A DNA stretch of 64,000 bases, taken from NCBI GenBank assembly GCA_963932465.1, contig OZ010791.1, positions 618,085,800-618,149,799 of the forward strand. Reading direction: 5' to 3'. The number at the start of each line of letters is the position of its first letter. The first letter of the stretch is position 1. The notes beneath the pieces were generated by a model that saw only the letters and a program-made list of their open reading frames with translations, made no database searches and had not been told where the DNA came from. The stretch comes from Maratus speciosus. Its lineage: Eukaryota > Arthropoda > Arachnida > Araneae > Salticidae. A program made the position numbers and the translations under genes. Positions 46,291 to 58,031 of the stretch are shown here, in pieces.

Positions 46291-47341
46291 CAGTCAACTC
46301 CCACAAATCTGTGTCTCTATAATTCGTGAACGATTATAATCGGCACACTCACATGCAAGCAGTGAAAATTCAGTTGCCATTAACTTTGTGGAAAAAATTC
46401 AAAATGGCAGCAACTCGATCGACAATCAGTATTCAGTTTTTTTTCTCCTAAATTTTTGCATTTCAATGAAGTAAAACTGAATAGTGAAAACAGAAATCTG
46501 CATAATTTTTGTGTTTTGCAAAAAAAATTACTAACTGTTGCGCCTGATTTCTTAAATGGAAAAAATATAATTGTATGGATGCCATCGTAAATGGTGATAT
46601 TATATGTGCTACTCTGTTAAACTCAAATGACAATGAAGGTGAAAAAGAAACTCTTAAGCAGGGTTTGGTTATCGGTTACAAATATCTTGATTTTTATCAG
46701 AAGCACAGTTTTGTTTCAGAAAAAAAAATGACTATATATAGTCTCCAGGACAAAATACTAGACCAAAAGTCATAAATACATATTACAATTTTTTTTAATG
46801 ATGAATTACGCACAAGAAATAATAAATCTGAATTTTTACTTTGTGAATTTATTTCACACTGCTAACAAGGCATAAAATTCACAAAGTGAAAAATTATCCA
46901 GGACAGGGTTGCAGTTGCAGCCTTACCCAGGTTCAAACCCTGGCCTGGGTAATTTTTCACACTGTAGGTTCTATGCCTTGTTAGCAATGTAAATTAAAAT
47001 TCATGGAGTAAAAATTCAGATGAACAAAAGTCATAAGTCCTCAAACAAATGACAATTGTTACTATGTTTGAAAATTATAAAAACAAAAGAAATTATAAAA
47101 TAAAATATAAATATTTTTTCTTTAAATGTAATGTGTTTTTTTAATTAAATAATCCAATGTGTTACGGTATCTTCATTTTTTTTATATAAATTAATTTATG
47201 CATTAATATTTAACTTACTGTACAATTACAGAAGGAAAAATGTAAACAAATTAATGACCTATAATCCACAAATTTCTATAAACTGCACAACCTTTGGTCC
47301 CAAGCTGTGTGGATTTGAGAGAGTTTACTTTATTATAATTT
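46291..47341 (+). mobile_element. pogo/Tigger-like element, copy 2, ending beside a LIAS splice donor
   Basis: The left end is CAGTCAACTCCCACAAATC. The reverse complement of the right end, AAGTAAACTCTCTCAAATCC, is followed by TA. The internal frame 46575-46775 (MDAIVNGDIICATLLNS..., EKETLKQGLVIGYKYLDFYQ, SLQDKI) resembles the acidic C-terminal tail of Tigger transposases. It is a short remnant. A hairpin MITE (46824-47021) is inserted. The right terminus is only ~9 bases from the 5' splice site at 47350. Confidence 0.65.
46824..47021. mobile_element. Hairpin MITE with tRNA B-box-like core
   Basis: Arms of ~80 bp (46824-46907 against ~46938-47021) share TTTTTACTTTGTGAATTT, GCTAACAAGGCATA and AATTTTTCAC in inverted order. 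They surround a core with GGTTCAAACCC (46929-46939), itself palindromic with ACCCAGG/CCTGGGT. It lies inside the pogo remnant. Confidence 0.7.
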
Positions 47342-47350
47342 GAATGTTAC

Positions 47351-47408
47351 CTCTTTTTAAGCTCTATAACTGTATCTGCTATATGAGTGGAACCTCCATT
47401 TGGCAGGT
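47351..47408 (-). CDS. LIAS: LIAS exon: DLPNGGSTHIADTVIELKKR
   Basis: 58-nt exon; acceptor TTTACAG above 47408, donor GTAACA below 47351. It completes the Asp codon after SVDRD and matches the DLP.GG..H.A.TV..LK.R segment of the enzyme. A transposon terminus lies ~9 bases into the downstream intron. Confidence 0.97.
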
Positions 47409-47539
47409 CTGTAAATAAATAATGTAAAAAATAATGTAAATAAATAAATATTCAATATTATTTTTTTCTGTTTTCATTAATATATTGTAAAATTTATTGT
47501 TTAAAGTTACTCATAGTTGACACTTTAACAAGTGGTACA

Positions 47540-48445
47540 TAGGATTCGTAAATATAAAAAGTATCTGATATTTTGATTGTATATCTGATATTTTCGATAT
47601 CTATTCAGTATTTTCAAAATAGCCAACTTACTCTTGATAATAAATATTTTCGAGCAAAATACAAATTAGAAACTAAAACATATTGCACTGAACATGAAAA
47701 CTTAATAAAACAATATTCTAAAAATGCTTTTTTTTTTTTTTTTCCTTAAAACAGATTTGAAGATCAAACAATTGAAAACAGAAACAACACTTTATATGCA
47801 CACACAAAAAGACAAACTATAGGATTTAGTATCAAGGAAATTTTGTTTTATAAAACAAAATTTTAAATGCAAAATAGTTTTTTTAATTGAAATATTCACA
47901 TAAATGTAAGCTTGTCTTCCTTTTTTATTCACTAAGTACAGTTTAAGCCCAACTAAACCAAAACCAGAAAAAAATCTTTTCAAATGAAGCTATAAATAAC
48001 TGATTATCTAAACTAGACAGTTTATCTTTCAATGACTGTTCTAAATTAATCCCACAAAACAATCCCACATAAACATTTTATTCTACATTTAAAAATAAAA
48101 GCTTCAAAATTAAAGCTTGGAAAAGGTATTTGATTTCTTTGGCTAAAAAGTCACTGCCAGAGAGAAAAGTCCTTTATGTACAGAATGACACCATCAATAA
48201 CATTTGAAAATTTCATTTACTTGTCTTGACTGAAAATATCAAAAATATCTTGCACAGAGAGATTTTGAAAATAAATATCAAATATTGAAAATATCAAACA
48301 TCTTGATATTTTGAAAGTGAATATCAAATATATGAAAATATCAAAAATACCAAACATCCTGATATTCTGAAAATAAATATCAAACATCCTGATATTATAA
48401 AAATAAATATTGGATATATATCATGATATATATCAATAAACCCTG
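47540..48445. mobile_element. AT-rich hAT-like MITE, copy 2 (inverted)
   Basis: In reverse complement this matches the 38618-39537 element over most of its length. Shared parts are the ATATCAAGAT-rich end, CTCTGGCAGTGACTTTTTAG, the CAGTCATTGAAAGATAAACTG block and GACAAGCTTACATTTATGT. The outer end reads CAGGGTTTATTGATATATATC. Flanks GTGGTACA and GTGGTGCC could be a decayed 8-bp duplication. The left boundary is approximate. Confidence 0.7.
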
Positions 48446-48920
48446 GTGGTGCCATTCCAAATTTCTTATATATTTTTTGAGATTCCAATGGCAACATTCT
48501 TCCACCTATTTATTCTGCATTACAATCTGGAGAATAGTTCAGTCACAGATTTCATTATGGAAAGTACCATAACATCATTTACTATTACTACAATAAAAAT
48601 AGATACACTAAAAATGATTATAAAAAACAAAGGCTTAAAAACTTTTAATAAATAGACTTAATAGTTTCATACACACAATCAGTGACATTCTCAAGATCTT
48701 TTTTATTTTATTTTTAAAACAAGACCTAGAAAAGTTGGTCGCTAATCAAGTAAAAAAACACAGCGTTTACATGTTTCATTAAACAATACTATTTATTTTA
48801 TTCTATAATATAAAAAAATCATCAGGTTTTACTTTTAAAATTTATTCACTTACTTCATTTTCTGGAATACAAAACAACTAGAACTCAAATTATTGTTCCC
48901 AACAAAAACAAAAAAATATA

Positions 48921-51900
48921 CAGAGTGCAATATGTTATCTATCGCCGACCTTTAATTTCTCAACCGTTGGTCGTAGACATATAGTTCCAATTACAAAAAC
49001 GTTTCAAATGAAGTAAATATTCATGCTGTGGCCTTATTTAAAGTAAACAAACGGGTAAGTGTGATCACAGATCACACAGAGGGTTTCGTTTAATATTCCT
49101 TTCAAAATACTTTATCCTTTTGAAAAATCTGTTAGTTCCACATTTCGCAACCAGGGGTGCACTCTATTTTAAACAAACCTCTATCCGAACGAAACTCCGT
49201 TTTACATACTAACCACAGATATATTAGTCGAAGGGATTGGGCCCATAGCACCCGAGATAAGTAGGCACCCATACGGGTAAAAAGTGGAACTAAAATATGT
49301 AAGGCTATGGTGCATAATATGAAAGAATGGTCAAAGGGGTGTCGTCAAAAGTTGGAAAAGTGCTCCCCGGGTGAAAAGGGCGGAGGTTAGAAAAATTGCT
49401 TAAAATACACAAGTCAGAACCCGGAGGAGTAAATAATATAAGACTTTTTGAAAATTTTATGATTTGTCGTGTGATCTGAGGTATTCAGCTATACGTATGC
49501 AAAAATTCATGTCTCCAACTTAATTAGGGGCTCTCTTAGAAAGAATTACTTAAAATACATATGTGGTAGCTCAAAGAGTTAAACGTAAGACTTTTTCAAG
49601 ATTTTATGATTTGTCGCCTGGCCTCAGGTGTGCTGCTATAGGTATGCAAAATTTAAGATCTCCAATTTAATAAGGTGCTCAGCTAGAAAGAATTGCTTAA
49701 AATACGCATGTGGGAGCCCAAAGGGTTAAATGTACAACTTTTTCAAAATGATATGATTTGTTGCATGATGGTGTTCAGATATAAGTATGCTACATTTCAT
49801 GCCTCCAACCTAAATAGAGTCTCACTTAGAAAGAATTGTTTAAAATACACATGTGGGAGCCCAAAAGGGTAAATGTACGATTTTTTCAAAATTTTATGAT
49901 TTGTCGTTTGATGTGAAGTGCTCAGCTATATAAGTATGCAAAATTTCACACCTCCAACCTAATTAGGGGCTCACTTAGAAAGAATTGTTTAAAATACACA
50001 TGTGGGAGCCCAAAGCGTTAAATGTACGACTTTTTCAAAATTTTATGGTTTGTCATTTGATGCGACGTGTTCAGCTATAAGTATGCAAAATTTCACGCCT
50101 CCAGTCTAAGTAGGGGCTCACTTAGATAGAATTGTTTAAAATACACATGTTGGAACCCAAAGGGTTAAATGTACAACTTTTTCAAAATTTTATGATTTAT
50201 CGTTTGATGTGAGGTGTTCAGCTATAAGTTAGCAATATTTCTCTCCTCCAACCTAATTAGGGCTCACTTAGAAAGCATTGTTTAAAATACACATGTGGGA
50301 GCTCAAAGGGTTAAATGTACGACTTTTTCAAAATTTTATGATTTATCGTTTGATGTGAGGTGTTCATCTATAAGTATGCAAAAATTCCCCGCCTCCAACC
50401 TAATTAGAGGCTCACACAGAAAGAATTGTTTAAAATACACATGTGGGAGCCCAAAGGGTTAAATGTACGACTTTTTCAAAATTTTATGATTTGTCGTTTG
50501 ATGTGAAGTGCTCAGCTATATAAGCATGCAAAATTTCACGCCTTCAACCAAATTAGGGGCTCACTTAGAAAGAATTGTTTAAAATACACATGTGGGAGCC
50601 CAAAGGGTTAAATGTAGGATCAGATGAACGAAACCCTAAAAATCTATTTTATAAAAATGACGAAACCTAACTTTTTATATGGTCCCACAGTCCCTATAGT
50701 TATATTTAGTAAAAGTTTACACATATCATAACACATATAACAAAAAAAGTTTGACATCTGTACTACAAAAATTGACAGCGTTATTAAATTTCAAATTTTG
50801 AGATTTTTGTACATGATTTTGTCTTTTATTGAGGGATCAGTTAAAAGATGAATTAAAGTAATTCGAGATCAAAATCAGGGTGCTATGTCCTTTTTACGGC
50901 GAAACCACCTTTTGCGGTACGCCAAATCGGGGTACCACCAAAGAGTTATTTCATCTAAAAATTTGAGCTGACTTTTAGGGGTCGTATACAAAACGAAAAA
51001 TGAGATATTGAAATTAAACAGAAAAATAACTATATCAATTTATTATAATATCGAAAACGGTCTACTATAAAAAATGAATACATAAAATGCCAGAAACAAC
51101 TAGAGATACTACTCAAAGTTTTCTCCATTGATGGCAATGCACAATGGAATGTGTGACAGTACTGAGTCCTGTACACGTTAGGCCATAGCAGGTGTGCAGA
51201 CTTCTATTGGTTTATCTGAAGCAGCGCATCATCCTTGATTGACGCACAGTTTCCACACCTGTTATGCTCTAACGTGTCCAGGACTCAGTACTGCCACGCA
51301 TTCTATTGTGCATTGCCACGAATGGAGAACATTTTGAGCAGTAACTCTAGTAGTTTCCGGCGTTTTATATATTCATTTTTTATAGTAGACCGTTTTCGAT
51401 ATTACAAGCAATTGATATTTATTTTTCTGTTTAATTTCAATATTTAATTCTTCGCTTTGTATAAACCCCTAAAAGTCAGCTCAAATTTTTAGATGAAATA
51501 ACCATCTTTGGTGATACCCTGATTCGACGATACCGGGTAAAGGTGGTTTTGCTGTAAAAAGGACATAGCATCCCGATTTTGACCTAGAATTACCTTAATT
51601 CATCTTTTAACTGATCCCTCAATGAAATACAAAATCATGTGCAAAAATCTCAAAATTTAAAATTTAATAACGCTGTCAATTTTTGTAGTACAGATGTCAA
51701 ACTTTTTGTGTTATATGTGTTATGATATTTGCAAACTTTTACTAAATATAACTACAGGGACTGGGGGACCGTATAAAAAGTTAGGTTTTATAATTTTTAT
51801 AAAATTGATTTTTTGCTTTAAATAATGCCACAACATGAATATTTACCTCATTTGAAACATTTTTGTAATTGGAACTATATGTCTACAACCAACAGTTGAG

Positions 51901-51938
51901 AAATTAAAGGTCGGTGATAGATAACATATTGCACCCTG
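48921..51938. mobile_element. Giant foldback transposon (TA target) with satellite in one arm
   Basis: Ends are CAGAGTGCAATATGTTATCT and, inverted, CAGGGTGCAATATGTTATCT. TA lies on both sides (48919-48920, 51939-51940). Outer inverted repeats run ~125 bp at about 93% identity. The interior is also palindromic: ~50636-51215 pairs with ~51240-51815 around a centre near 51227. The right side is thus one continuous ~700-bp arm. The left arm is interrupted between ~49045 and ~50635 by unique sequence and a ~150-bp satellite. CAGRGTG ends and a TA target suggest a Tc1/mariner-related nonautonomous element. No transposase frame is present. Confidence 0.85.
49330..50625 (+). repeat. Satellite array, ~149-151-bp unit, about nine copies
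   Basis: The phrase AGAATTGTTTAAAATACACA recurs near 49391, 49541, 49688, 49838, 49980, 50128, 50273, 50421 and 50569. Each is followed by TGTGGGAGCCCAAAGGGTTAA, a GACTTTTTCAAAATTTTATG block, and CTCCAACCTAATTAGGGGCTC. The first copies are the most diverged and the central and right ones the most alike. It lies entirely within the left arm of the foldback transposon. Confidence 0.93.
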
Positions 51939-52266
51939 TATATATAAATTACAAAAAATGCAATTAAGTTGTTGGAAACTACTGGGTTTGTTTGATTATA
52001 TGACAGTAATGTTTCCAGAAATATACAATATAACATTTCAAGAATTGTACAATATAATGTTTCCAGTACTACTGCAATATTAAAATGTGAATTTAATTGA
52101 CAGAGAATAAAACAAAGTGTATCATTTAACGTTATTGTTTGTATAACATAAATTTCTAAAAAAAAAATTATAAATAAAATTGGCAACACTTGATGAAAAC
52201 TAAAATAAAATGGACTGATATCAGAGAAATGCATCAGCAACTTTGCTTTAAATTACATACACTTAC

Positions 52267-52423
52267 CATCTCTATCAACAGATGTCAGAACGACATAGTC
52301 AAGATTCCAATCAGCTATAGCTTGGGCGGTATTTACAGGCTCATTAGGATCTGGAGGAGGTGGTGCTCTAGAAGTCTTTACAGAACAGAAGCGACAAGCT
52401 CGAGTGCAAGTATCACCTAACAA
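52267..52423 (-). CDS. LIAS: LIAS exon: [17 protein letters not shown]...[11 protein letters not shown]
   Basis: 157 nt starting in phase 0 after acceptor TTTTTAAG, donor GTAAGT. It contains the radical-SAM CX3CX2C motif (CTRACRFC), whose three cysteines hold the cluster that cleaves S-adenosylmethionine. [14 protein letters not shown] and VVLTSVDRD follow. This is the most 5' LIAS exon found. Confidence 0.98.
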
Positions 52424-55400
52424 CTTAAAAATACAGGTGTTAAAAGAAATAACTGGAAAGCAATAAAATATAATCAAAGTAAATTCTAAATATGGATAAG
52501 AAAAATATCTTACAAATAGGTAAAAATTTGTTTAATGTTTTCAAATAAAAGAATATGAGAAAACCTGCTTGCAAAATAAATTCCTTAAAATTCCAAATTT
52601 ATTAATGAAATTCAATAATGTTTCAAAATAAATATAATAATACTATGAGAACACACAAAAAAATGTATACAAAACATTCCCTTGAGCTCACCCTTTAACA
52701 TAACTTTTGTCGAAGAACTCCATGTTCTTATCACTGAAATAAATATAGATAGTACAAAACATATTTCAGTTTTAAGACTTAAAATACATGCTTTTATTTT
52801 ATATAAAATGGCGTCATTTGCTGAAGAATTCCAAAATTACAATCCAGTCTTAACAACATCTATAGAAAAGTATGCGTAGGATGTCACTATCACAGAATAA
52901 TACACAAACCCAGCGAAAGGCGATGTCATCATTCAAGAAACTCGGCAAAAAAAATCTGGTATTTAATGATTCATAAGCCTTCATTTGTTCGTAACAATAA
53001 TATGGATATTGAAAATTAAATATAGTTTAAAATAGCTCTATGTTTAATCAGAAATCATTCATTTATATTTTTTCAAAATTCAAAAATTTTATTAAACACA
53101 GATAATAAAACTGCATTCTTTCAGCTTTTTGATAGGAATTAAGTAAATGCAAAAAAATAAGTCACACAAATATTCTTTAAAATATATTTCATAGCAGACG
53201 ATATTTTTGGCATAGAACATATTTTAATTAATTTTTTTTTCAGCTGTCATGAGAAAATGGCATAAAAAAGATATAGTAATCTACTATTTTCCCTTTATTT
53301 TCTATAGAAATGGAGTACTTAAGTTGCCACCATTACAGAAATGGCTTTAAAAACAACAAAAAATTAATGTCTAAAAAATAAATTGAGATGCAGTTTTCAA
53401 AAAAATTGCATTTAAAAGTACTTTTCTGTTCCAACGATGTTATAAAAATTAAAAATATGTGATGTTTAGAAGTTTAAAAAATTGCAGTACATTATCAGTA
53501 TTTAACCGTACAATAATACACCTGCTTCATTTTACAGGTGGATTATTGTCAGCTATAACATTATTTTTTAGTGACGACACTTTAATTGTTGTCTGAAAGA
53601 AATAGCATCGGGGGCTAATAAACAAATTAGAAAATACATAACACATTTGAAAATCAGATTTCAGCAATTATCCTCAATAACAAGAAAGGTACTTGAATTT
53701 TTTCATGCATCCCTTCCCTGTCTATGATCAATAGATCTGTATATATACTTCATAGTATACTAAAATTTAGCTTAGCTAAAAAACATGTAATACAATTGAA
53801 AATTCATTTTCAGCAATTTCTACCAATAGATAGAAATGCCCTCAAATAACTTTTTACAACCCTGTAAATTATGTACAGATATTTTATACATACCTCATAT
53901 TAAACTACCTTTTAATTCAATTGCCAAGTACCCAGTACTCTCGGTCAAAGTACTACTTGATACACACCTAAAACAAATTCTGAACTATTCACATTGTTTT
54001 AAGTGCAAGTGGGCTAATCTTCTATAATTAGATTGCATGCAGATTTTTTTTTTTTCTTTAATTATGTTTGAAAATGAATATAAAAATGATAAAATATTGG
54101 TAAATTAAGATGTAGTTTTCAAACAAATAAAAAAATTAAAAAATATTGGTAAATTAAGATACAGTTTTCAAACAAATTACCTTTGAAAGTAATTTTTCCT
54201 TCTATTTGATGATATAAAATAGTGTGATGTTTAGAACTTAATTTGGTTTAAAAAAGCAAAATTGATTACTCAGTTTGTGGCCACCATCGACATGATGCCA
54301 GAATTAGTCATCAAAATTTTGCTCTAAAATATATTCTCAAATCTTAGCTAGCTACATTTTTGATAGATTCATTAAGCCATTTTCATTTGTGCATTAAATT
54401 TACAGGTTTCATATTAAGATACAGTAACCATCGTACATGTTACAATAAGCATCTGGCATGTTCGGAACTTGAAGCATGCCAGATTACAAAATTTTCTGTA
54501 TTACAGGATGAACGTCAGGAAAAATGTCTAGAACAGTGAAGAAGCTTCCGGTCATCGGTAGATTCAGCAATGACCATAGGAAAATAAAGGCAACATAAAA
54601 CATTTAAATTTTTTGCAAGCACGTTTAAATTTTTTTTAATCTTTTTTTTTAAAGGTTTTGTGTGTAACATGAAGCGATAAGAGTGTATTTTAATCATTTT
54701 AGTGCTGCCATCTATCAGTTTTAAAATGAAACGGCTAAAACAAAAAGGGGAAACAGTATCTCTCGTCTACGGCAAAACAGGATGCGCCCAGGATTTGCGA
54801 ATCTCTTTACAGCATCCGCACACGCACCTTCTCACCACCCCGCAACCAATCAAACAACACACTTTTCCATGACATATCGGGTCTAGTCATCGCTAATTTG
54901 ACCAAACCTACTTGAAAAGGAACATTTCTTTTTGTAATGCATTTTGCATTTTGAATATTATTCCAATGGACATAGCATTATTGTCAGATTCGATTTGTAA
55001 AATTAAAAAGAAAACTCTTTGTTTAAAACAAAGAAGCGTATTTATTTAATTTTGTTTAATTTCTGGTAATGCACAAATGGTGGAAATATATGAAGATTGT
55101 CTTAGTTTTTGTGGAAGTGGCATTTAATCATTTAAAAACATCATAACTATTTTTAAACCATGAAATAAATATATTCTGCGTATGATTTATTCTGAAAGTT
55201 ATATAATTCAAAGTAAAATTATGCATTAAGAAGAGTTAAAAGTACTTTATCTATTGCAATTTTGACAAGTACCTTAATATTTTAAAAATATCAAGCTAAT
55301 ACTTTTGACAATATTTTGTTTCATTAGAAAAGTATGTAACCTATTTGATTGGTTCAACGACATTTTAAAATTAAAGTAACAACATCTTATTTTTTGAATA

Positions 55401-55444
55401 AGTAAATTGGTTAACTATTGGTTACAATTTAGATTCATACTAGA
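52424..55444. other. Upstream LIAS intron or 5' region, nothing firm
   Basis: Searched by eye on the minus strand for the expected LIAS exon (CEEARCPNIGECWGG); none found. A G+C-richer patch at 54740-54900 contains an inverted CCAAT box (CCAATCAAAC) and CpGs and could be promoter-like, but nothing decisive follows. A ~65-bp segment near 54090-54180 (TTGGTAAATTAAGAT.CAGTT) is present twice. Confidence 0.4.
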
Positions 55445-55880
55445 TAGTACCCATCAAGATTTGACAGTAAACAATTTAAATGTTCCATTAGAAAAAGTCT
55501 TGAATTTTTAATTAGTTGCTTTTAAATTAATTATTGAAATCGTGACAAATTTTTATATTGCATAAAGTGATTCCTATATCTTGAAGGCGAGCTAGAGGAT
55601 GCTGTCAGTCTAACCTATTGAATGAAGTGAATGAACTTTGCTTATAATTTACAACAAATTTATGCTTGCCTTTTATCAAAAATTTACCAAAAAAATACTG
55701 GGCAGAGTATTTATTTTTACTCACTACGATCTCTCTCCCTTTTTTTAAAAAAAATAACAATATATATTTTTATTTTCTTAACTACATGACCTTTAAAAGC
55801 TGCCATTTTTATTTATATCAGTCTCATTCTCTAAAAGCCCAATTTTGAACCTTGATGCAACTACCAATTTATGATATATA

Positions 55881-56371
55881 CAGTATGGAACCATTTATCC
55901 GGAAACCAGTTAACCGGAAAACCAGTTATCCGGAATGATATTTCTGATAGCCTGATTTCAGAATCTTTGCAGAAAAAGGTGTCATACACTGCCAGTTTGA
56001 CATAGGCTTTGCTTGAAACAATTGTATAATTTGATGATCACATCTAGTATTTGAAATGAAAACATATTTAGTTGTATTTTAGATGTTTTAATTTTTATGC
56101 AGTACAGGAGAATTTTTGTTCCTAAGATTACCCTTATAGGGTATTCCCATAAATTACCTTCTTTTAAAATCTGGTTAACTTTTGATCTTCTATCATTGAT
56201 TTTTAATCCAAGTAATCTAATAATTTAAAATCAGAAATAATGTCATAACCACACATATTCCACAAAACATATCAAATGGATGCTACTTTAATGCACAACC
56301 AGTTAACCGGAAAAACCAGTTATCCGGAAAGCATCCGACCCCAAGCATTCCGGATAAATGGTTCTGTACTG
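55881..56371. mobile_element. pogo-like MITE, 491 bp
   Basis: Terminal repeats are CAGTATGGAACCATTTATCC and, inverted, CAGTACAGAACCATTTATCC. TA lies on both sides. Subterminal CCAGTTAACCGGAAAA and CCAGTTATCCGGAA motifs occur in both orientations. It is absent from the corresponding place in the second duplication unit (near 57400), so it inserted after the duplication or was lost from unit 2. Confidence 0.88.
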
Positions 56372-56755
56372 TATATATATATATATATATATATTAATTT
56401 TATTATACTTTTTTGTTCATTATTTAAATATTAAACCATGGATATCAAGATAATTTATTTTATAGTTCTTATATGAATATTTTCCTTTCTTTCCGTTTTA
56501 TTTATTTATTTTTTTTTCTTTTACGGAAAAGAATGGCAAACTTTTCTTACTGACTCACACACCTATATATTCTTGATAATGGTCAAAAAACAAAAGTTGT
56601 AGATCAGCTCAATTTATTTAATTTATAGTGCTAAATTTTATTTAATGATAAAACATTCAAATAATAATAATAATAAAATCAAAATCATATAACTTCTCCT
56701 CTTAATAAAATATGCCATTATCGAAATGAATTATCGCCAAAAATGGTACAGAAAT

Positions 56756-56850
56756 CATTTTGTCGGGCGTTGGGTTCGAACCTGCTTCGTCTACACAAGT
56801 TCAGAGCTTTAAACTGGTACTTTAGACCACTCTGCTAACCAGATCTGCTC
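56756..56850 (-). repeat. tRNA-like module (SINE head or tRNA pseudogene), copy 1
   Basis: The minus strand contains GGTTAGCAGAGTGGTCTAAA (A-box region, similar to tRNA-Leu) and about 50 bases later GCAGGTTCGAACCCAACG (B box and T arm). The acceptor stem does not pair convincingly, so a working tRNA is unlikely. It is part of the duplicated unit. Confidence 0.6.
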
Positions 56851-57827
56851 TTCTTTTCCTCTAAATGGAAGATTGAGTAAATTTAACTTTACACATGTGC
56901 AAATGCGTGAATTTTTTTGAGTGAACTTACAGAATCAGGTTTACGTTTTAATATATATGATAAGTGCCCGTCAAGATTTGACGGTAAATAACTTAAATGT
57001 TTCATTAGAAAAATTCTTGAATTTTTAATTAGTTGCTTTTAAATTAATTATTGAAATCGGGACAAATTTCTATGTTGCATGAGTGATTCCTACTTCTTTA
57101 AGGCGATAGGGGGCACTGTCAGTCTAAGGTATTCAATGAAGTATTTAAGTTAATTTACAAGCAATTACGCTTGCTTTTTATCAGAAATTTCCCTAAAAAT
57201 ACTGGTTAAAGCATTTATTTTTACTTACTACGGTATTTTTTTTTTTTTCTTCTTTCCTTTTTTTTTTGAAAAAATGACAATATTTATTTTTATTTATTTA
57301 TTTATTTTAAACTGCCCAACCATTAAAAGCTGCCATGAACTTGATTTTTATCAGTCTCTTTCTCTAAAACCTAAATTTGAAACTTTATGCAGCTAACGAT
57401 TTATAATATAATTTTTTTTACTTGAATTTTATTTTACATTTTATTTTATTTTTTAAATATTAAACCATGGATTTCAAGGTAATTTCTTTTATATAATTCT
57501 TATATGAATATTTTTTTCTTTCTTTCAGTTTTCTTTTTTTGCGGAAAAGAATGGCAAACTTTTCTTTCTGCCACATACCTATATATATATTCTTGATAAT
57601 GGTAAAAAAATATAACAAAAATTGTAGATCAGCTCAATTTATTGATAATTACATACAAAATATTTTAAATAAAAAATTATTTTTTAAAAATATTGTTGTG
57701 TATTAAATTTTATTTAATTATAAAGCATTCAAATAATAATAATAACAAAATAAAAATAATACAACTTCTCCTGCTAATAAAACATGTCGCTATTGAAGAG
57801 AATCATCGCCAAAAATACTGCAGAAGT

Positions 57828-57910
57828 CATTTTGTCGGGCTCAAACCCACGTGCTCTACAGAAATTCAGAACATTAAATTGCTGCTTTTGACTGCTACGC
57901 CAGCAGGGAC
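57828..57910 (-). repeat. tRNA-like module, copy 2, more degraded
   Basis: Corresponds to 56756-56850 in the second duplication unit (TTTTGTCGGGCTCAAACCCA on the plus strand). The B box is damaged relative to copy 1. Confidence 0.55.
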
Positions 57911-58031
57911 TCACTCAATATTCCTCTAAGTTAAAGAGGTTCAAAAAAGAGTTGATGCATGTGCAAATGTGTCAATACTGGTCTTACAGATCGTGATCTT
58001 ACAGAATTCCCTTTACGTTTTAATATATATG

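Larger units (their letters stand above)
7304..52423 (-). other. LIAS: LIAS gene, lipoyl synthase, mitochondrial (5' part missing from window)
   Basis: Lipoyl synthase is a radical-SAM enzyme of the mitochondrial matrix. It inserts two sulfur atoms into octanoyl groups on lipoate-dependent proteins such as pyruvate dehydrogenase E2 and glycine cleavage H protein. Seven exons, read from high to low coordinates, join in frame to 243 codons plus stop, collinear with the C-terminal two thirds of the animal enzyme. Visible hallmarks are the CX3CX2C cluster motif (CTRACRFC), [51 protein letters not shown] and the C-terminal [16 protein letters not shown]. In known structures the RSSY serine ligates the auxiliary cluster. 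The exons for the transit peptide and the auxiliary-cluster cysteines (CEEARCPNIGEC region) were not found up to 64000. Introns here range from 91 bp to 17.5 kb and are packed with transposons. Confidence 0.96.
55445..58031. repeat. Tandem segmental duplication, two ~1.0-1.1-kb units
   Basis: Unit 1 (55445-56955) and unit 2 (56956-58031) are collinear from GATAGTACCCATCAAGATTT / GATAAGTGCCCGTCAAGATT to TTTACGTTTTAATATATATG. Shared landmarks are TTAGTTGCTTTTAAATTAAT, CTGTCAGTCTAA, ATGGCAAACTTTTCTT and the tRNA-like module. Unit 1 additionally contains the MITE 55881-56371; without it the units are about the same length. Confidence 0.9.

Noticed and set aside
56756..56850. Functional tRNA-Leu gene on the minus strand
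   Set aside because: A and B box-like motifs are present, but the acceptor and anticodon stems do not pair and a related decayed copy lies in the adjacent duplication; it is better explained as a SINE or pseudogene.
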